64,000 bases of DNA from Bacillus weihaiensis. GTDB lineage: Bacteria; Bacillota; Bacilli; Bacillales; Bacillaceae. This document shows positions 25,595-34,675 of the stretch, one piece after another. Numbering within the stretch: the first letter of the stretch is position 1; each line of letters starts with the position of its first letter. The notes beneath the pieces were generated by a model. The model had not been told where the DNA came from. It was given only the letters and a program-made list of their open reading frames with translations, and ran no database searches. Location: NCBI RefSeq assembly GCF_001889165.1, contig NZ_CP016020.1:124001-188000 (forward strand). Reading direction: 5' to 3'. Position numbers and translations under genes: made by a program.

Positions 25595-26608
25595 ATGAAA
25601 ACGGCATTAGTTAAACAATCAAAAGAGATAATTGGTTTAGCTTTAGTGGCTATATTTATTTATTTCTTTATCTTTTGGGATTATAAAACGTTTCAGGATC
25701 AATTCACACTACCGAAGGAATGGTTAAACCTAAACACCATTTTTTTAAGTATTGTCATTGAAGCGATTCCTTTTATCTTATTAGGTGTATTTGTTTCCTC
25801 ACTGATACAAGTGTTTGTAACGGAGGAAATGGTAAAGAAATCAATTCCTAAGAATATGATTGTGGCTGTGATACCTGCGGCTCTACTTGGCATCATCTTT
25901 CCAGTTTGTGAATGCGCTATTGTACCGGTTGCAAGAAGATTGATTAAAAAGGGTATGCCCCTTCATGTTGCGTTTGTCTTTTTAGCGGCAGCTCCAATCT
26001 TAAATCCAGTAGTTGCAGCATCAACTTATTTTGCTTTTCAAACGAACCCTAGCATGTTGGTAGGTCGTATGGTATTAGCTTTCATTGTAGCGATTATTAT
26101 TGGGTTAGTGATTTATCTGGTATTCAAAAATAGTGATCAATTAAAGGTCACAAAGGAAGAACTAGTAGGGGCGCAAGAACAGGGTCCTCAAACTCTAAAG
26201 GTGAATAAATTAAAAGCTACTTTGTATCATGCTAGTGATGAGTTTTTTGATATGGGGAAGTATCTGATCATTGGTGCGTTTATTGCCAGCTTATTTCAAA
26301 CCTTCTTAGACCGAAGCATACTAGTCACTGTTGGTTCAAATGAATTTACATCACCGATAGTTTTAATGATATTTGCCTTTGTGGTATCTCTTTGCTCTGA
26401 AGCGGATGCGTTTGTTGCTGCTTCATTAGGAAGTACATTTGCTCCAGGAGCTCTCTTGGCTTTCTTAGTATATGGGCCGATGCTAGATATGAAGAATACG
26501 ATTCTTTTGTTTGGCTACTTTAAAACAAAATTTGTATTAGCGTTTATGTTTATTGTTACAGTTGCGGTATATGCTGGTGTCATTCTTTATCAAATGTTTG
26601 TCATGTAA
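25595..26608 (+). CDS. YraQ/YcgR-type permease (PF03773)
   Basis: A 337-residue inner-membrane protein with about eight to nine membrane segments in two bundles separated by a charged loop (about 185-215). The family signature FPVCECAIVPVARRLIKKGMPLHVAFVFLAAAPILNPVV holds a C-E-C motif, and the second half carries SLCSEADAFVAASLG. The substrate is unknown; homologues are often paired with a TIGR03943 protein, as here (15-base gap). An AAGGGG ribosome site is present. Proximity to the COG0523 gene makes metal handling a reasonable guess, but no Zur box is visible upstream. Confidence 0.85.
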   Translation: MKTALVKQSKEIIGLALVAIFIYFFIFWDYKTFQDQFTLPKEWLNLNTIFLSIVIEAIPFILLGVFVSSLIQVFVTEEMVKKSIPKNMIVAVIPAALLGIIFPVCECAIVPVARRLIKKGMPLHVAFVFLAAAPILNPVVAASTYFAFQTNPSMLVGRMVLAFIVAIIIGLVIYLVFKNSDQLKVTKEELVGAQEQGPQTLKVNKLKATLYHASDEFFDMGKYLIIGAFIASLFQTFLDRSILVTVGSNEFTSPIVLMIFAFVVSLCSEADAFVAASLGSTFAPGALLAFLVYGPMLDMKNTILLFGYFKTKFVLAFMFIVTVAVYAGVILYQMFVM

Positions 26609-26623
26609 ACGAGGAGGTATAAA

Positions 26624-27502
26624 ATGGAACAATCAAATGATTTAAGCTTTCAAAAATATATTCGTGGAATAATTTTAGTAGGATTTACATTGCTACTTGT
26701 TAAGCTCATTATATCTGGAGATATTACGAATTTTATTGCACCGAAAATGCTTCCGTTTGTTTATTTTGCAACAGGTACATTTCTCATTTTAGGGATTTTA
26801 CAGATTTGGAGAAGTGATTCAAAGCAGGATTTGGATATTTATTGTGATTGTGGACTTGATCATAGCGGTAAGAAATCGCCTATTAAATCAATCTTAGTCT
26901 ATTCATTGTTCTTATTTCCTGTCTTAACGGGTTTTATGTTTCCAGAAGTTGTTCTAGATAGCTCGGTTATTGCTAAAAGGGGTATTAATCTAGGGGCTGC
27001 TGATACTCAGGTTCAAGCATCTAGCCAGGATACAGCCGTTACTGCTTCTGCAGATGGAAAGAGTGATGGAGCAACCACCGCTTCTCCTACAAACGAGCCT
27101 AAAACACTCGATGAACTCTATTTAGAAGGATTACTAAAGAAGGATAAAATCGAAATAACAAATGCAGAATATACAAAAATCATAGATTATATTGAACGCA
27201 ATCTTGATCAGTTTATCGGAAAAGAAGTACAATTAACAGGCTTTGTATATCGTGAGCCAGAATTTGAAGCAAATCAAATGGCTATTTCTCGTTTTACAGT
27301 TTCTTGTTGTGTAGCAGATCTTCAGGTTATCGGAACAATGGCTACTGGGGAAGAGGCCACCCAATTAAAAAATGATGAGTGGGTAACAGTAACAGGGACA
27401 ATTGAAAAAGGAGAAAGTTATGGAAAAGAAATACCTTCTATTACGATCAGTTCATTAGAAAAGATTGAAGCACCTGAGGATCCGTATATTTACATTTATT
27501 AA
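26624..27502 (+). CDS. TIGR03943 family membrane protein, permease partner
   Basis: A 292-residue protein with four hydrophobic segments (about 14-30, 42-62, 88-105 and a weak one), a cytosolic CDCGLDH patch, then an extracytoplasmic domain after a Ser/Thr/Ala-rich linker (about 125-155). The C-terminal domain (IGKEVQLTGFVYREPEF ... FTVSCCVADLQVIG) is an OB-like fold with a conserved Cys-Cys pair. This is the usual companion of the YcgR-type permease and is probably its accessory subunit. GAGGAGGTATAAA precedes the ATG. Confidence 0.85.
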   Translation: MEQSNDLSFQKYIRGIILVGFTLLLVKLIISGDITNFIAPKMLPFVYFATGTFLILGILQIWRSDSKQDLDIYCDCGLDHSGKKSPIKSILVYSLFLFPVLTGFMFPEVVLDSSVIAKRGINLGAADTQVQASSQDTAVTASADGKSDGATTASPTNEPKTLDELYLEGLLKKDKIEITNAEYTKIIDYIERNLDQFIGKEVQLTGFVYREPEFEANQMAISRFTVSCCVADLQVIGTMATGEEATQLKNDEWVTVTGTIEKGESYGKEIPSITISSLEKIEAPEDPYIYIY

Positions 27503-27544
27503 GTTTCAGAGGGTTACCCTATTTTAATAGTGTATTGCCTATAA

Positions 27545-27800
27545 AGAGAGTGACTCAAAAGGTTGGTAAATAACGACCTTTTGAGCACTCTTTCTTTTTT
27601 GTGTGCAGAACCAAATAAGTAGGGTTTTTTAATGAAAAAGAAGTATTCCTGCCCCGTATTGGTATCCAATCTTCTCTTTTTCTTTATGTCTTTTTGTTAC
27701 TTTCTACATTTTTTGAAGTGATGGGCAACGTAAATAAGCCCCAATCAATCGTTTTTCTTGAAGGTAAGCACTTAAAAAACGTCTGAACTGTACTCTATGC
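27545..27800 (-). mobile_element. Relic of an IS1182-family element, uninterrupted copy
   Basis: Aligns end to end with 31448-31544 plus 32271-32425: the hairpin CTCAAAAGGT...ACCTTTTGAG (27553-27586), then the AGGGTTTTTTAATGAAAA segment, then remains of a minus-strand transposase C terminus (HF-K motifs after a degraded W-G-L stretch). At 27631-27638 it keeps AATGAAAA, the equivalent of the site occupied by the 718-bp element at 31545. The hairpin also serves as terminator for the preceding gene. The rest of the gap to 28036 shows no gene. Confidence 0.75.
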
Positions 27801-28036
27801 GAAAAAATGCCTCGTCTAGACTTTGTTCTTTGTGGATTAGACAAGGTATACTATAATGGTTTGTTAAGAATAGCTGTTCATTTACTTGGAATAGGGGTAT
27901 GGGTTTGGCAGAATATAAGTCTCCATACTACGTTAATTTGCGTTTTACACGCTGTACGAAAGTTCGAAAAAAAGAAACAATACTCGACTATTTACGTACG
28001 CTTTTTCATTTATAATAAGACAAAAGGAGTTTTTTT

Positions 28037-28486
28037 ATGACAAATGTACTATTTGTATGCACAGGAAATACATGTAGAAGTCCTATGGCAGAAGCGCTCT
28101 TTCGCCATTTATGTGACATAGACTCAGTTGATGTAAGATCAGCAGGTGTTTTTGCAGTAGATGGAAGTAATGCCTCACATCATGCAATAGAAGCATTAAA
28201 GGAAAAGGGCATTGAATGTATACACCAGTCCTCTAGTTTAACGAATGAGCTTGTCGAATGGGCGACAGTTATTCTCACTATGACTAACAATCATAAACAA
28301 GCGGTAATTGATCTTTATCCTCATGTAGGCAGAAAAACCTTCACATTATCCGAATATGTAGGAGAGGAGAATGGGGAAAAACGAGATATTTCAGATCCGT
28401 TTGGAGGAACATTAGCCATGTATCGTCAAACGTTATCTGATTTACAAGAACTTATCCAACAGCTAGTGAAAAAGCTACAAAAATAA
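28037..28486 (+). CDS. ywlE: Protein-arginine-phosphatase YwlE
   Basis: Removes phosphate from arginine residues marked by the McsB kinase, opposing ClpCP targeting. The 149-residue protein is of the low-molecular-weight tyrosine phosphatase fold with P-loop CTGNTCRS (nucleophile C8, R14) and general acid in ISDPFGG. Thr12 sits where B. subtilis YwlE uses Thr11 to select phospho-arginine, so I favour arginine over tyrosine specificity. An AAAAGGAG site precedes the ATG. The position before rpiB-ywlG is conserved, though a chemotaxis receptor gene intervenes here. Confidence 0.95.
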   Translation: MTNVLFVCTGNTCRSPMAEALFRHLCDIDSVDVRSAGVFAVDGSNASHHAIEALKEKGIECIHQSSSLTNELVEWATVILTMTNNHKQAVIDLYPHVGRKTFTLSEYVGEENGEKRDISDPFGGTLAMYRQTLSDLQELIQQLVKKLQK

Positions 28487-28541
28487 ATAAGGATGATAGA
28501 TAGTATTTATAGAGAGTATCTATATCTTGGGGGACGAAAGT

Positions 28542-29831
28542 ATGGGCAATAAAAAGAAATATACGTTCAGTTTGCGTTTGAAACTAGTCATTTTCACAAC
28601 AACACTCGCTTTCATTACATATTCAACGAGTGCGTTTTTTATCTATTTTTTAGTTCATTATGCAGATCATCTTGTTCCTCCGCAAATTTTTACATTAGTG
28701 ACACTGTTAATGGGAATTTTTTGGTCAGGGGTTTTAGCATACTTCGGTGCAGGGTTTATTACACGTGCTTTGAAGAAATTAGAAGTAGTGGCATATAAAG
28801 CTGCGGATGGACATATTAACGAAGATGTAGAGGTAACCAAAAGTGATGATGAAATTAGAGGGTTAAGTCTAGCTTTTAATCAAATGCTCCATAATATGAG
28901 AGACATGGTGAAAAGCATCGAGTCAAATTTTTATGCCACGAATGAACAGGTAAGTCAAATTGCGACTGCTTCAAGCAATGCTTCTAAGCAAGCAGAGGAT
29001 ATTTCTTTAACGGTAAATGAAATTTCTCGTGGTGCAGACCAGTCAGCTATGTCAATTCAAGAAACGGCAGCATCCGTAGAGGATATCATTGCGTTTGCAA
29101 CACAGGTAGAGGACAAGGCCTCTTCATCAGAATCAATGTCAAAACAAATGGTAGCTTCTTTAGATGAAAGTAAGAAAGTGTATGAAACATTAATAAAGGG
29201 AATTCAGACATTAGCAGAAGAGAACCAGCAATCTATGATAGCTGTTCGAAGATTAGAAGAGCATGCGAATGAGGTATCTACAATTGTTTCCCTTGTTGGA
29301 GATATTGCTAACCAAACAAATCTTCTTGCCTTAAATGCCTCCATAGAAGCAGCAAGAGCTGGTGAACATGGTAAAGGGTTTGCGGTCGTAGCAGAGGAAG
29401 TAAGGAAGCTTGCAGATGAAAGCGCAAGAGCTGTTCAAGGTATAAGTGGATTGATTCAAAACATTCAGCAAGAGGTACAAAATGTAGTCGGGCAGATTGC
29501 AGAACAGGTCGAAACAGCAAAACATCAAGCTGAAAACGGCCAAACCTCTGCTAAAATGCTTGAAGAAACAACCAATTCAATAGTAAGTGTGGCAGCTGCT
29601 GTTAATCAAATTAGTGAACTAGTTCATCAACAAATGGATTCCTTACACAAGACAGGGGCTCAATCGCAGGAGGTTGCAGCTATTGCTCAACAAACTTCTG
29701 CTGGAGCTCACGAGGTAGCAGCGGCAATCAATGACCAAACAACAAATATTCACCAAATTAATCAATTAGGAAAGCAGCTTGCAGAGAGTGCAGACCATCT
29801 AAGAAAAACCATTGATCGTTTCGATTTATAA
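28542..29831 (+). CDS. Methyl-accepting chemotaxis-type signal transducer without a large sensor domain
   Basis: A 429-residue membrane signal transducer. Two membrane helices (about 14-36 and 48-70) leave only about a dozen residues outside; a HAMP domain (71-125) and a long helical signalling domain follow, with the conserved hairpin tip [34 protein letters not shown]. Lacking an external domain, it may sense membrane state or a cytosolic cue. An in-frame TTG at 28527 is less likely: GGGGGA lies seven bases before ATG 28542. B. subtilis has no receptor between ywlE and rpiB, so this is a lineage insertion. Confidence 0.9.
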   Translation: MGNKKKYTFSLRLKLVIFTTTLAFITYSTSAFFIYFLVHYADHLVPPQIFTLVTLLMGIFWSGVLAYFGAGFITRALKKLEVVAYKAADGHINEDVEVTKSDDEIRGLSLAFNQMLHNMRDMVKSIESNFYATNEQVSQIATASSNASKQAEDISLTVNEISRGADQSAMSIQETAASVEDIIAFATQVEDKASSSESMSKQMVASLDESKKVYETLIKGIQTLAEENQQSMIAVRRLEEHANEVSTIVSLVGDIANQTNLLALNASIEAARAGEHGKGFAVVAEEVRKLADESARAVQGISGLIQNIQQEVQNVVGQIAEQVETAKHQAENGQTSAKMLEETTNSIVSVAAAVNQISELVHQQMDSLHKTGAQSQEVAAIAQQTSAGAHEVAAAINDQTTNIHQINQLGKQLAESADHLRKTIDRFDL

Positions 29832-29849
29832 GTTTCTTTCTTAAGAGGT

Positions 29850-29876
29850 TGGGTCAAACTCAATCATTTTTTTAAA
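29850..29876 (+). terminator. Probable terminator of the receptor gene
   Basis: Short stem TTGGGT/ACTCAA around a three-base loop, then a T7 tract. Confidence 0.5.
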
Positions 29877-29940
29877 AGACGAACGATTATCGTTTGACAC
29901 AATGTTACTTATTAATATGTTGTGGTGGATGAACCAGTAC

Positions 29941-30062
29941 GTTCCATTCCGCTGCATCCACTTGCTTTCCGCGGGGAGGAAGCTGAGCCTCCTCGGCTAC
30001 GCCTGTGGGGTCTCACCCTTTCCTCTACCTCCCGCCGGAGTCAAGTGTCTTCCGCTCCATTA
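29941..30062 (-). repeat. GC-rich interspersed Bacillus-type repeat
   Basis: A compact GC-rich block (CTTTCCGCGGGGAGG ... CTGAGCCTCCTCGGC ... GCCTGTGGGGTCTCACC ... CCGCCGGAGTCAAGTG) unlike its AT-rich surroundings. I recognise this as a common intergenic repeat of Bacillus relatives. It has no coding frame. A degenerate copy in opposite orientation is at 2866-2965. The remaining gap to 30410 shows no gene. Confidence 0.75.
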
Positions 30063-30410
30063 CACTAGCAATTAACAATCGTATGCATAAATAATAAATG
30101 TAGTGACTAAGAATAAAAACCGAACGATATGGGAGATTTTCATTAACATATCACCTGAAAATTCGGGTTTCTCATTAACTGAACACTTAGGTCTCAGCAT
30201 ATTTTTCATTATAAGAAGAAATATAGTATGATTAAGGAAAGTAGTTTTTCGTCTAGATTGTTGCTTTCGGAAAAATTCCAGTTGCCGGATTTTTCCCTTG
30301 TACAAGGTTCTTACGTATGAATGATACTATTTTTAAAAATTCATCTGAAATAGCAACAATGTTTAAGAGAAGGACCTTAAAGAAACATCTTATATTTTAG
30401 GAGGATATCT

Positions 30411-30857
30411 ATGAAGGTAGCTGTTGCATCTGACCACGGCGGAATAAATATTCGAAAAGAAATCATTTCTTTACTTGAAGAGTTACATATTGAATTTGAA
30501 GACATGGGGTGTGAGTGTGAAACCTCAGTTGACTATCCAGATTACGCGCTACCTGTAGCAAAACGAGTAGCAAGTGGTGAATTCGATCGAGGCATTTTAA
30601 TTTGTGGTACAGGGATTGGAATGAGTATTGCAGCAAACAAAGTAAAAGGGATTCGATGTGCGTTGGTTCACGATACATTTAGTGCTAAAGCAACGCGTGA
30701 ACATAACGATAGTAATATGCTTGCAATGGGTGAACGTGTAATCGGACCAGGATTAGCGAGGGAAATTGCTCAAGTATGGCTAACAACTGAATATGAAGGT
30801 GGACGTCATGCAAATCGTATCGGAAAAATTACGGAATACGAAAATAACGAGAACTAA
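30411..30857 (+). CDS. rpiB: Ribose-5-phosphate isomerase B
   Basis: Interconverts ribose-5-phosphate and ribulose-5-phosphate in the pentose phosphate pathway. The 148-residue protein has the RpiB/LacAB signature: [13 protein letters not shown] at the start, the catalytic Cys in [25 protein letters not shown], and [16 protein letters not shown] strong TAGGAGGATATCT site precedes the ATG. It is followed 14 bases later by ywlG in the conserved order. Confidence 0.95.
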   Translation: MKVAVASDHGGINIRKEIISLLEELHIEFEDMGCECETSVDYPDYALPVAKRVASGEFDRGILICGTGIGMSIAANKVKGIRCALVHDTFSAKATREHNDSNMLAMGERVIGPGLAREIAQVWLTTEYEGGRHANRIGKITEYENNEN

Positions 30858-30871
30858 AGGAAGTCGAAAAC

Positions 30872-31438
30872 ATGACAAATTTACATTTGTGGAAGCAGAA
30901 TTTGCAAACGTTATTGGCGGAATTTCAGGAGCAAGCAAACTTAAGTAAAGACGATCTCCTCGTCATTGGTTGTAGCACAAGTGAAGTGATAGGTGAAAGA
31001 ATTGGGACTTCGGGAACAGATGAGGTAGCTGAAATGATCTTTAAAGAACTATCTCACCTAAAAGAAGAGACAGGCATCCAACTCGCTTTTCAATGCTGCG
31101 AACATTTAAATCGTGCACTCGTTATAGAAAAGAAAGCTGCCAATGCCTATGAAAAAGTTACGGTTATTCCTGTTCGTAAGGCAGGTGGAGCTATGGCAAC
31201 TTATGCTTTTCAACATATGGAAGAACCAGTAGTTGTTGAACACATTAAGGCGGATGCTGGAATTGATATTGGTGACACGTTTATTGGCATGCATTTAAAG
31301 CATGTTGCGGTTCCACTTAGAAGTAAAATTAAATCAATCGGTGAAGCGCATGTTACAATGGCGAAAACAAGACCAAAGCTTATCGGTGGCGCCAGGGCTA
31401 TTTATGAGCATACCCATGAAAATACATCTTGTCATTAA
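30872..31438 (+). CDS. ywlG: UPF0340 family protein YwlG
   Basis: A 188-residue cytosolic protein of the TIGR01440 family, whose biochemical role is unknown. The family pattern is clear: [27 protein letters not shown] near residue 30, [30 protein letters not shown] and the Gly-rich [16 protein letters not shown] end. It forms an operon with rpiB. The downstream hairpin at 31456-31489 is also the edge of an IS1182 relic. Confidence 0.93.
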   Translation: MTNLHLWKQNLQTLLAEFQEQANLSKDDLLVIGCSTSEVIGERIGTSGTDEVAEMIFKELSHLKEETGIQLAFQCCEHLNRALVIEKKAANAYEKVTVIPVRKAGGAMATYAFQHMEEPVVVEHIKADAGIDIGDTFIGMHLKHVAVPLRSKIKSIGEAHVTMAKTRPKLIGGARAIYEHTHENTSCH

Positions 31439-31571
31439 TACTGAGAGAGGAGGGTGACTCAAAAGGTTGTTAAATAACGACCTTTTGAGCACCTTTTCTT
31501 TATCTTTCGTGTAGAAACAAATAATTAGGCTTTTTTAATAAAAAGGCTCTGTTAAAGGTAAATGTTGATAT

Positions 31572-31621
31572 TTGATACCTGCTCGAATACTTGATATAAT
31601 CAATATAAGAACAAACATTCG
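31572..31621 (+). promoter_or_regulatory. Sigma-A promoter with LexA-like (SOS) operator
   Basis: TTGATA (31572-31577), 17-base spacer, TATAAT (31595-31600). GAAC-AAAC-ATTC at 31609-31620, followed by G, matches the B. subtilis SOS box CGAAC-N4-GTTCG at 8 of 10 fixed positions and covers the expected transcription start. The -35 lies inside or at the edge of the left terminal repeat. Confidence 0.65.
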
Positions 31622-31635
31622 ATGTAGGATTCAAG

Positions 31636-31860
31636 GTGAGCAAAGCGTTTAGCAACTTGTTAAAGTATCTCGACAAATTACCACATACAAAAAAAGAGCA
31701 AGTATATCAGTGGGTTAAACGCTATGTTGAGCCAACATCCTCTGTTGGTGGTCGTTTTCAACCACAAGTGTATGTTTCTGTAGGAACATTCGATTTTGAT
31801 TCAATTGAAACCAATACTACTTTCAACCGTATTAACGATAAGATAGATATAAGGAGCTGA
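31636..31860 (+). CDS. Small protein of the mini-transposon, ORF1
   Basis: A 74-residue protein of unknown function, GTG start with AGGAT a few bases upstream. The first half is helical and basic (NLLKYLDKLPHTKKEQVYQWVKRYV), the second half polar and beta-like (VYVSVGTFDFDSIETNTTFNRI). No signal peptide or membrane segment. It is the first gene behind the putative SOS promoter and is followed four bases later by ORF2 with its own AAGGAG site, so the two form an operon. I do not recognise the family. Confidence 0.6.
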   Translation: MSKAFSNLLKYLDKLPHTKKEQVYQWVKRYVEPTSSVGGRFQPQVYVSVGTFDFDSIETNTTFNRINDKIDIRS

Positions 31861-31864
31861 TTGA

Positions 31865-32146
31865 ATGCTTAGTGAAATATTACAAACCTTAATTACACTA
31901 TGGGGAGGTAAAGATAGTCACCCTACAGAAGAAACGACTAACCAAAATTTAAAAATCCTTAGAAACGAACAATGGTTTAAACCGCTGTTTTCTGAGCATA
32001 CTGAACTTTTTGTAAAAAATAGGGAGTTGCGATATTTTATTGGGGCTACTAAACCCCAAGAGATTATTAGTAACCCAAAAAAGAAACAGAGATTCGAGGA
32101 AGACTTAAAACATTTGATAAATCTCATAGAAAAAAAACACAAATAA
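31865..32146 (+). CDS. Small protein of the mini-transposon, ORF2
   Basis: A 93-residue, soluble, mixed-charge protein with ATG start and AAGGAG (31851-31856) upstream. It is rich in helices, with a lysine-rich C terminus (KKKQRFEEDLKHLINLIEKKHK). No recognised domain. It ends about 115 bases before the right terminal repeat. The intact operon layout inside a transposable unit suggests it is a real cargo gene; a toxin-antitoxin, DNA-damage or immunity role would be speculation. Confidence 0.6.
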   Translation: MLSEILQTLITLWGGKDSHPTEETTNQNLKILRNEQWFKPLFSEHTELFVKNRELRYFIGATKPQEIISNPKKKQRFEEDLKHLINLIEKKHK

Positions 32147-32289
32147 AACAAATGGAAAAGTCTTAGTGAACTATGGAAACATTTGTTTAACAACGGGAAA
32201 CCTCTTAAATATGGGTATCCCATTGTTATGATAAAAAATCAACATTAAAATATAACAGAGCCAATAAAAAAAGAGGGATTCCTTCCCCT

Positions 32290-32749
32290 TATAGGTTTCC
32301 AATTTCCTCTTTTTCTTTCGTTCTTTTATTGTTTTCTGCATTTTTTTACAGTTATGTGCAACGCAAAGAAGCCCCCATTCAATCGTATTTTTTTTGAGGC
32401 CACGCATTGAAAAGCGTCTGAACTGCTGATTATGTTTTATTTGTCCAAATACCCTTTCTATATCACATTTTCGTTAGCTATATAATTTTCATCCTTTTTC
32501 ACTCTGAAGACGTTCACGAATTTTTTTTCGTATTTTTCTGTCGCTTTTCTCCAAACAAATGTATATTGATTTGCATTTGCTTCTATCTTAGTCCCATCAA
32601 CAAAATAGTGCTCTAGCTTTATCAATCCTTTTTCACGTAGTAACTCTACAATTGAAAAGAAGACTTGATAGATAATGTCTTTCATACGATCAGATTGAAA
32701 CCGATTGATCGTTCGAAAATCAGGAGTTTGACTACCCGATTTTTTTGTT
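32290..32749 (-). pseudogene. IS1182-family transposase, internally deleted
   Basis: Minus-strand fragments in order: PDFRTINRFQSDRMKDII and YFVDGTKIEANANQYTFVW (32749-32458, stop after ANENVI), then VFGQIKHNQQFRRFSM and RGLKKNTIEWGLLCVAHNC (about 32450-32300). These are N-terminal-middle and C-terminal signatures of IS1182 transposases; the region between them is missing and the frame is broken. Confidence 0.85.
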
Positions 32750-32877
32750 GTTTAATTATTCTTTAAAAAAGACGGTTTTCGTAGGGGTTTTGCTTCTGTG
32801 AATACAATTTTAGATCGATAGTGGAATGGAACGTCCCGGTTTTTACGTTAACTGAATTAAAAAGATAAAAGTATGAA

Positions 32878-32932
32878 AAGAGGCTAACCCAAGGTCTAAA
32901 ATCTAGACTTTTGGATCAGCCTCTTTTTCTGT
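32878..32932 (+). terminator. Terminator-like hairpin
   Basis: AAGAGGCT...CCAA.. pairs with ..TTGG..AGCCTCTT and is followed by a T run. No plus-strand gene precedes it, so it may be the far edge of the insertion relic. Confidence 0.5.
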
Positions 32933-33180
32933 TATAAAGGGGAATGTAATCAGGTAGGTCAGTTAGTGGTCCATACGGAGTGAATTCATCTAATTTTGGT
33001 AAAAAATTGTCCAATTCTGCGGTGAACAGCTCAACTCTCGCAAAAAAAAGCGACGATTCGACAAGGAGCAGTGACCGAACCTTTTGACAAACCATTCAAA
33101 TCTATCGAAAACTCAACGTTTTTAGTTGACATTCACACGTAAAATGATGAAAATAGAGGTTATAAATACAATAAACTTTA

Positions 33181-33225
33181 AAAAACGAACACAATTTGAC
33201 TAAGTGCACTTGAATGTTCGTTTTT
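33181..33225 (+). promoter_or_regulatory. PurBox pair upstream of glyA
   Basis: Two inverted PurR boxes: AAAAACGAACACA at 33181-33193 and, on the other strand, AAAAACGAACATT at 33225-33213 (12 of 13 to AWWWCCGAACWWT). glyA belongs to the B. subtilis PurR regulon. The same bases form a long hairpin. The gap 32936-33180 shows no gene. Confidence 0.75.
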
Positions 33226-33279
33226 TAACCGTATACAACCTAAGAATATGAAAAAAGTTTAAAAAATACTAGAAAAACT

Positions 33280-33309
33280 TTTACATTCAACGTTATATCC
33301 GTGTACAAT
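33280..33309 (+). promoter_or_regulatory. Sigma-A promoter of glyA
   Basis: TTTACA at 33280-33285, 18-base spacer, TACAAT at 33304-33309, 55 bases downstream of the PurBoxes. Confidence 0.7.
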
Positions 33310-33390
33310 ATAGATGGAAATAGACGTCATAAAAAAGTGTAAAATGAACATATCCTACTAAACGGTTACGAATGAAGGGAGATTCAACTA

Positions 33391-34632
33391 ATGAAACATT
33401 TACCAGAACAAGATGCAAAGATCTTTGATGCGATTGAGCTAGAACGTAAACGTCAAGAAACAAAAATTGAATTAATTGCTTCTGAGAACTTTGTGAGTGA
33501 AGCAGTAATGGAAGCACAAGGGTCTGTATTAACGAATAAATATGCTGAAGGTTATCCAGGTCGTCGTTATTACGGTGGCTGTGAGCATGTTGATGTAGTA
33601 GAGGACATTGCGCGCGACCGTGCAAAAGAAATTTTCGGTGCAGAATATGTTAATGTTCAGCCACACTCTGGTGCACAAGCGAACATGGGTGTTTATTTCT
33701 CTATCCTTGAGCAAGGTGATACGGTGCTAGGAATGAACTTATCTCATGGTGGTCATTTAACACACGGTAGCCCTGTTAACTTCAGCGGTGTTCAATACAA
33801 TTTCGTTGAGTATGGTGTTGATGAAGAAACGCATCGTATTAACTATGAAGATGTAGCAGAAAAAGCAAGACTTCATAAGCCAAAGCTAATCGTAGCTGGA
33901 GCAAGTGCATACCCAAGAGCAATTGACTTCAAGAAGTTCCGTGAAATCGCAGACGAAGTAGGTGCGTATTTCATGGTAGATATGGCGCATATTGCTGGGC
34001 TTGTTGCTGCAGGTCTCCATGAAAACCCAGTTCCATATGCGGACTTTGTCACAACGACAACACACAAAACGTTACGTGGACCTCGTGGGGGTATGATTCT
34101 TTGTAAAGAAGAGTTCGGTAAAAAAATTGATAAGTCTATCTTCCCTGGAATTCAAGGTGGCCCGTTAATGCATGTGATTGCTGCAAAAGCTGTTTCATTC
34201 GGTGAAGCCCTTCAAGATAGCTTTAAAGTGTATGCACAAAACATCATCGATAATGCAAAGCGATTAGCTGAAAAGCTTCAGTCTGAAGGCTTAACTCTTG
34301 TTTCTGGTGGAACTGACAATCACCTTTTATTAGTAGATGTACGTTCACTTGGAATCACTGGTAAAGTGGCAGAGCATGTTCTTGACGAAATCGGTGTAAC
34401 TGTTAACAAAAATACAATTCCATTTGAAACAGAAAGTCCATTTGTAACAAGTGGTATTCGAATTGGAACTGCCGCTGTCACAAGCCGTGGGTTTGGTTCA
34501 GAAGAGATGGATGAGATCGGAAGCATTATCGCTTTTGCTCTTAAAAATCATGAAGACACTACTAAGCTTGAGGAAGCAAAGCAACGTGTTGAAGCATTAA
34601 CAAGTAAGTTCCCTTTATATCGTAACCTGTAA
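33391..34632 (+). CDS. glyA: Serine hydroxymethyltransferase
   Basis: PLP enzyme that converts serine and tetrahydrofolate to glycine and 5,10-methylene-tetrahydrofolate, feeding purine and thymidylate synthesis. The 413-residue protein has the PLP lysine K226 in [14 protein letters not shown], the substrate segment [14 protein letters not shown] and the DMAHIAGL Asp/His pair. An AAGGGAG site precedes the ATG. Its PurBoxes and own promoter indicate control by purine supply, independent of ywlG. Confidence 0.97.
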   Translation: MKHLPEQDAKIFDAIELERKRQETKIELIASENFVSEAVMEAQGSVLTNKYAEGYPGRRYYGGCEHVDVVEDIARDRAKEIFGAEYVNVQPHSGAQANMGVYFSILEQGDTVLGMNLSHGGHLTHGSPVNFSGVQYNFVEYGVDEETHRINYEDVAEKARLHKPKLIVAGASAYPRAIDFKKFREIADEVGAYFMVDMAHIAGLVAAGLHENPVPYADFVTTTTHKTLRGPRGGMILCKEEFGKKIDKSIFPGIQGGPLMHVIAAKAVSFGEALQDSFKVYAQNIIDNAKRLAEKLQSEGLTLVSGGTDNHLLLVDVRSLGITGKVAEHVLDEIGVTVNKNTIPFETESPFVTSGIRIGTAAVTSRGFGSEEMDEIGSIIAFALKNHEDTTKLEEAKQRVEALTSKFPLYRNL

Positions 34633-34640
34633 AAAATATG

Positions 34641-34675
34641 AGCCAGATTTCTACTTTTAGGAATCTGGCTTTTTA
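34641..34675 (+). terminator. Terminator of glyA
   Basis: AGCCAGATT (34641-34649) pairs with AATCTGGCT (34662-34670), then TTTT. Confidence 0.88.

Larger units (their letters stand above)
31545..32262 (+). mobile_element. 718-bp element with terminal inverted repeats, target duplication and two small genes
   Basis: Left end GGCTCTGTTAAAGG... (31545-31576) and right end (32231-32262, inverted) match at 26 of 32 positions, including the outer ten bases and an internal AATGTTGAT. Direct repeats AATAAAAA flank it (31537-31544 and 32263-32270). The uninterrupted paralogous site is at 27631. No transposase is inside; it carries a promoter, a LexA-like operator and two open frames. The 8-bp duplication would fit an IS6-, IS1595- or IS256-type partner; which one is not known. 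Confidence 0.85.
31448..32760 (-). mobile_element. Decayed IS1182-family insertion sequence, interrupted
   Basis: Starts with the same CTCAAAAGGT...ACCTTTTGAG hairpin (31456-31489) as the relic at 27545. After the 718-bp insertion it continues with minus-strand transposase fragments up to about 32749. The outer edge is uncertain. It has lost most of its catalytic region and cannot move by itself. Confidence 0.8.

Noticed and set aside
27807-28040. Possible 77-codon gene before ywlE
   Set aside because: It overlaps the ywlE ribosome site and the edge of an insertion relic; the sequence looks random.
30072-30305. Possible minus-strand gene before rpiB
   Set aside because: Low-quality composition, no ribosome site, in a non-coding gap next to a dispersed repeat.
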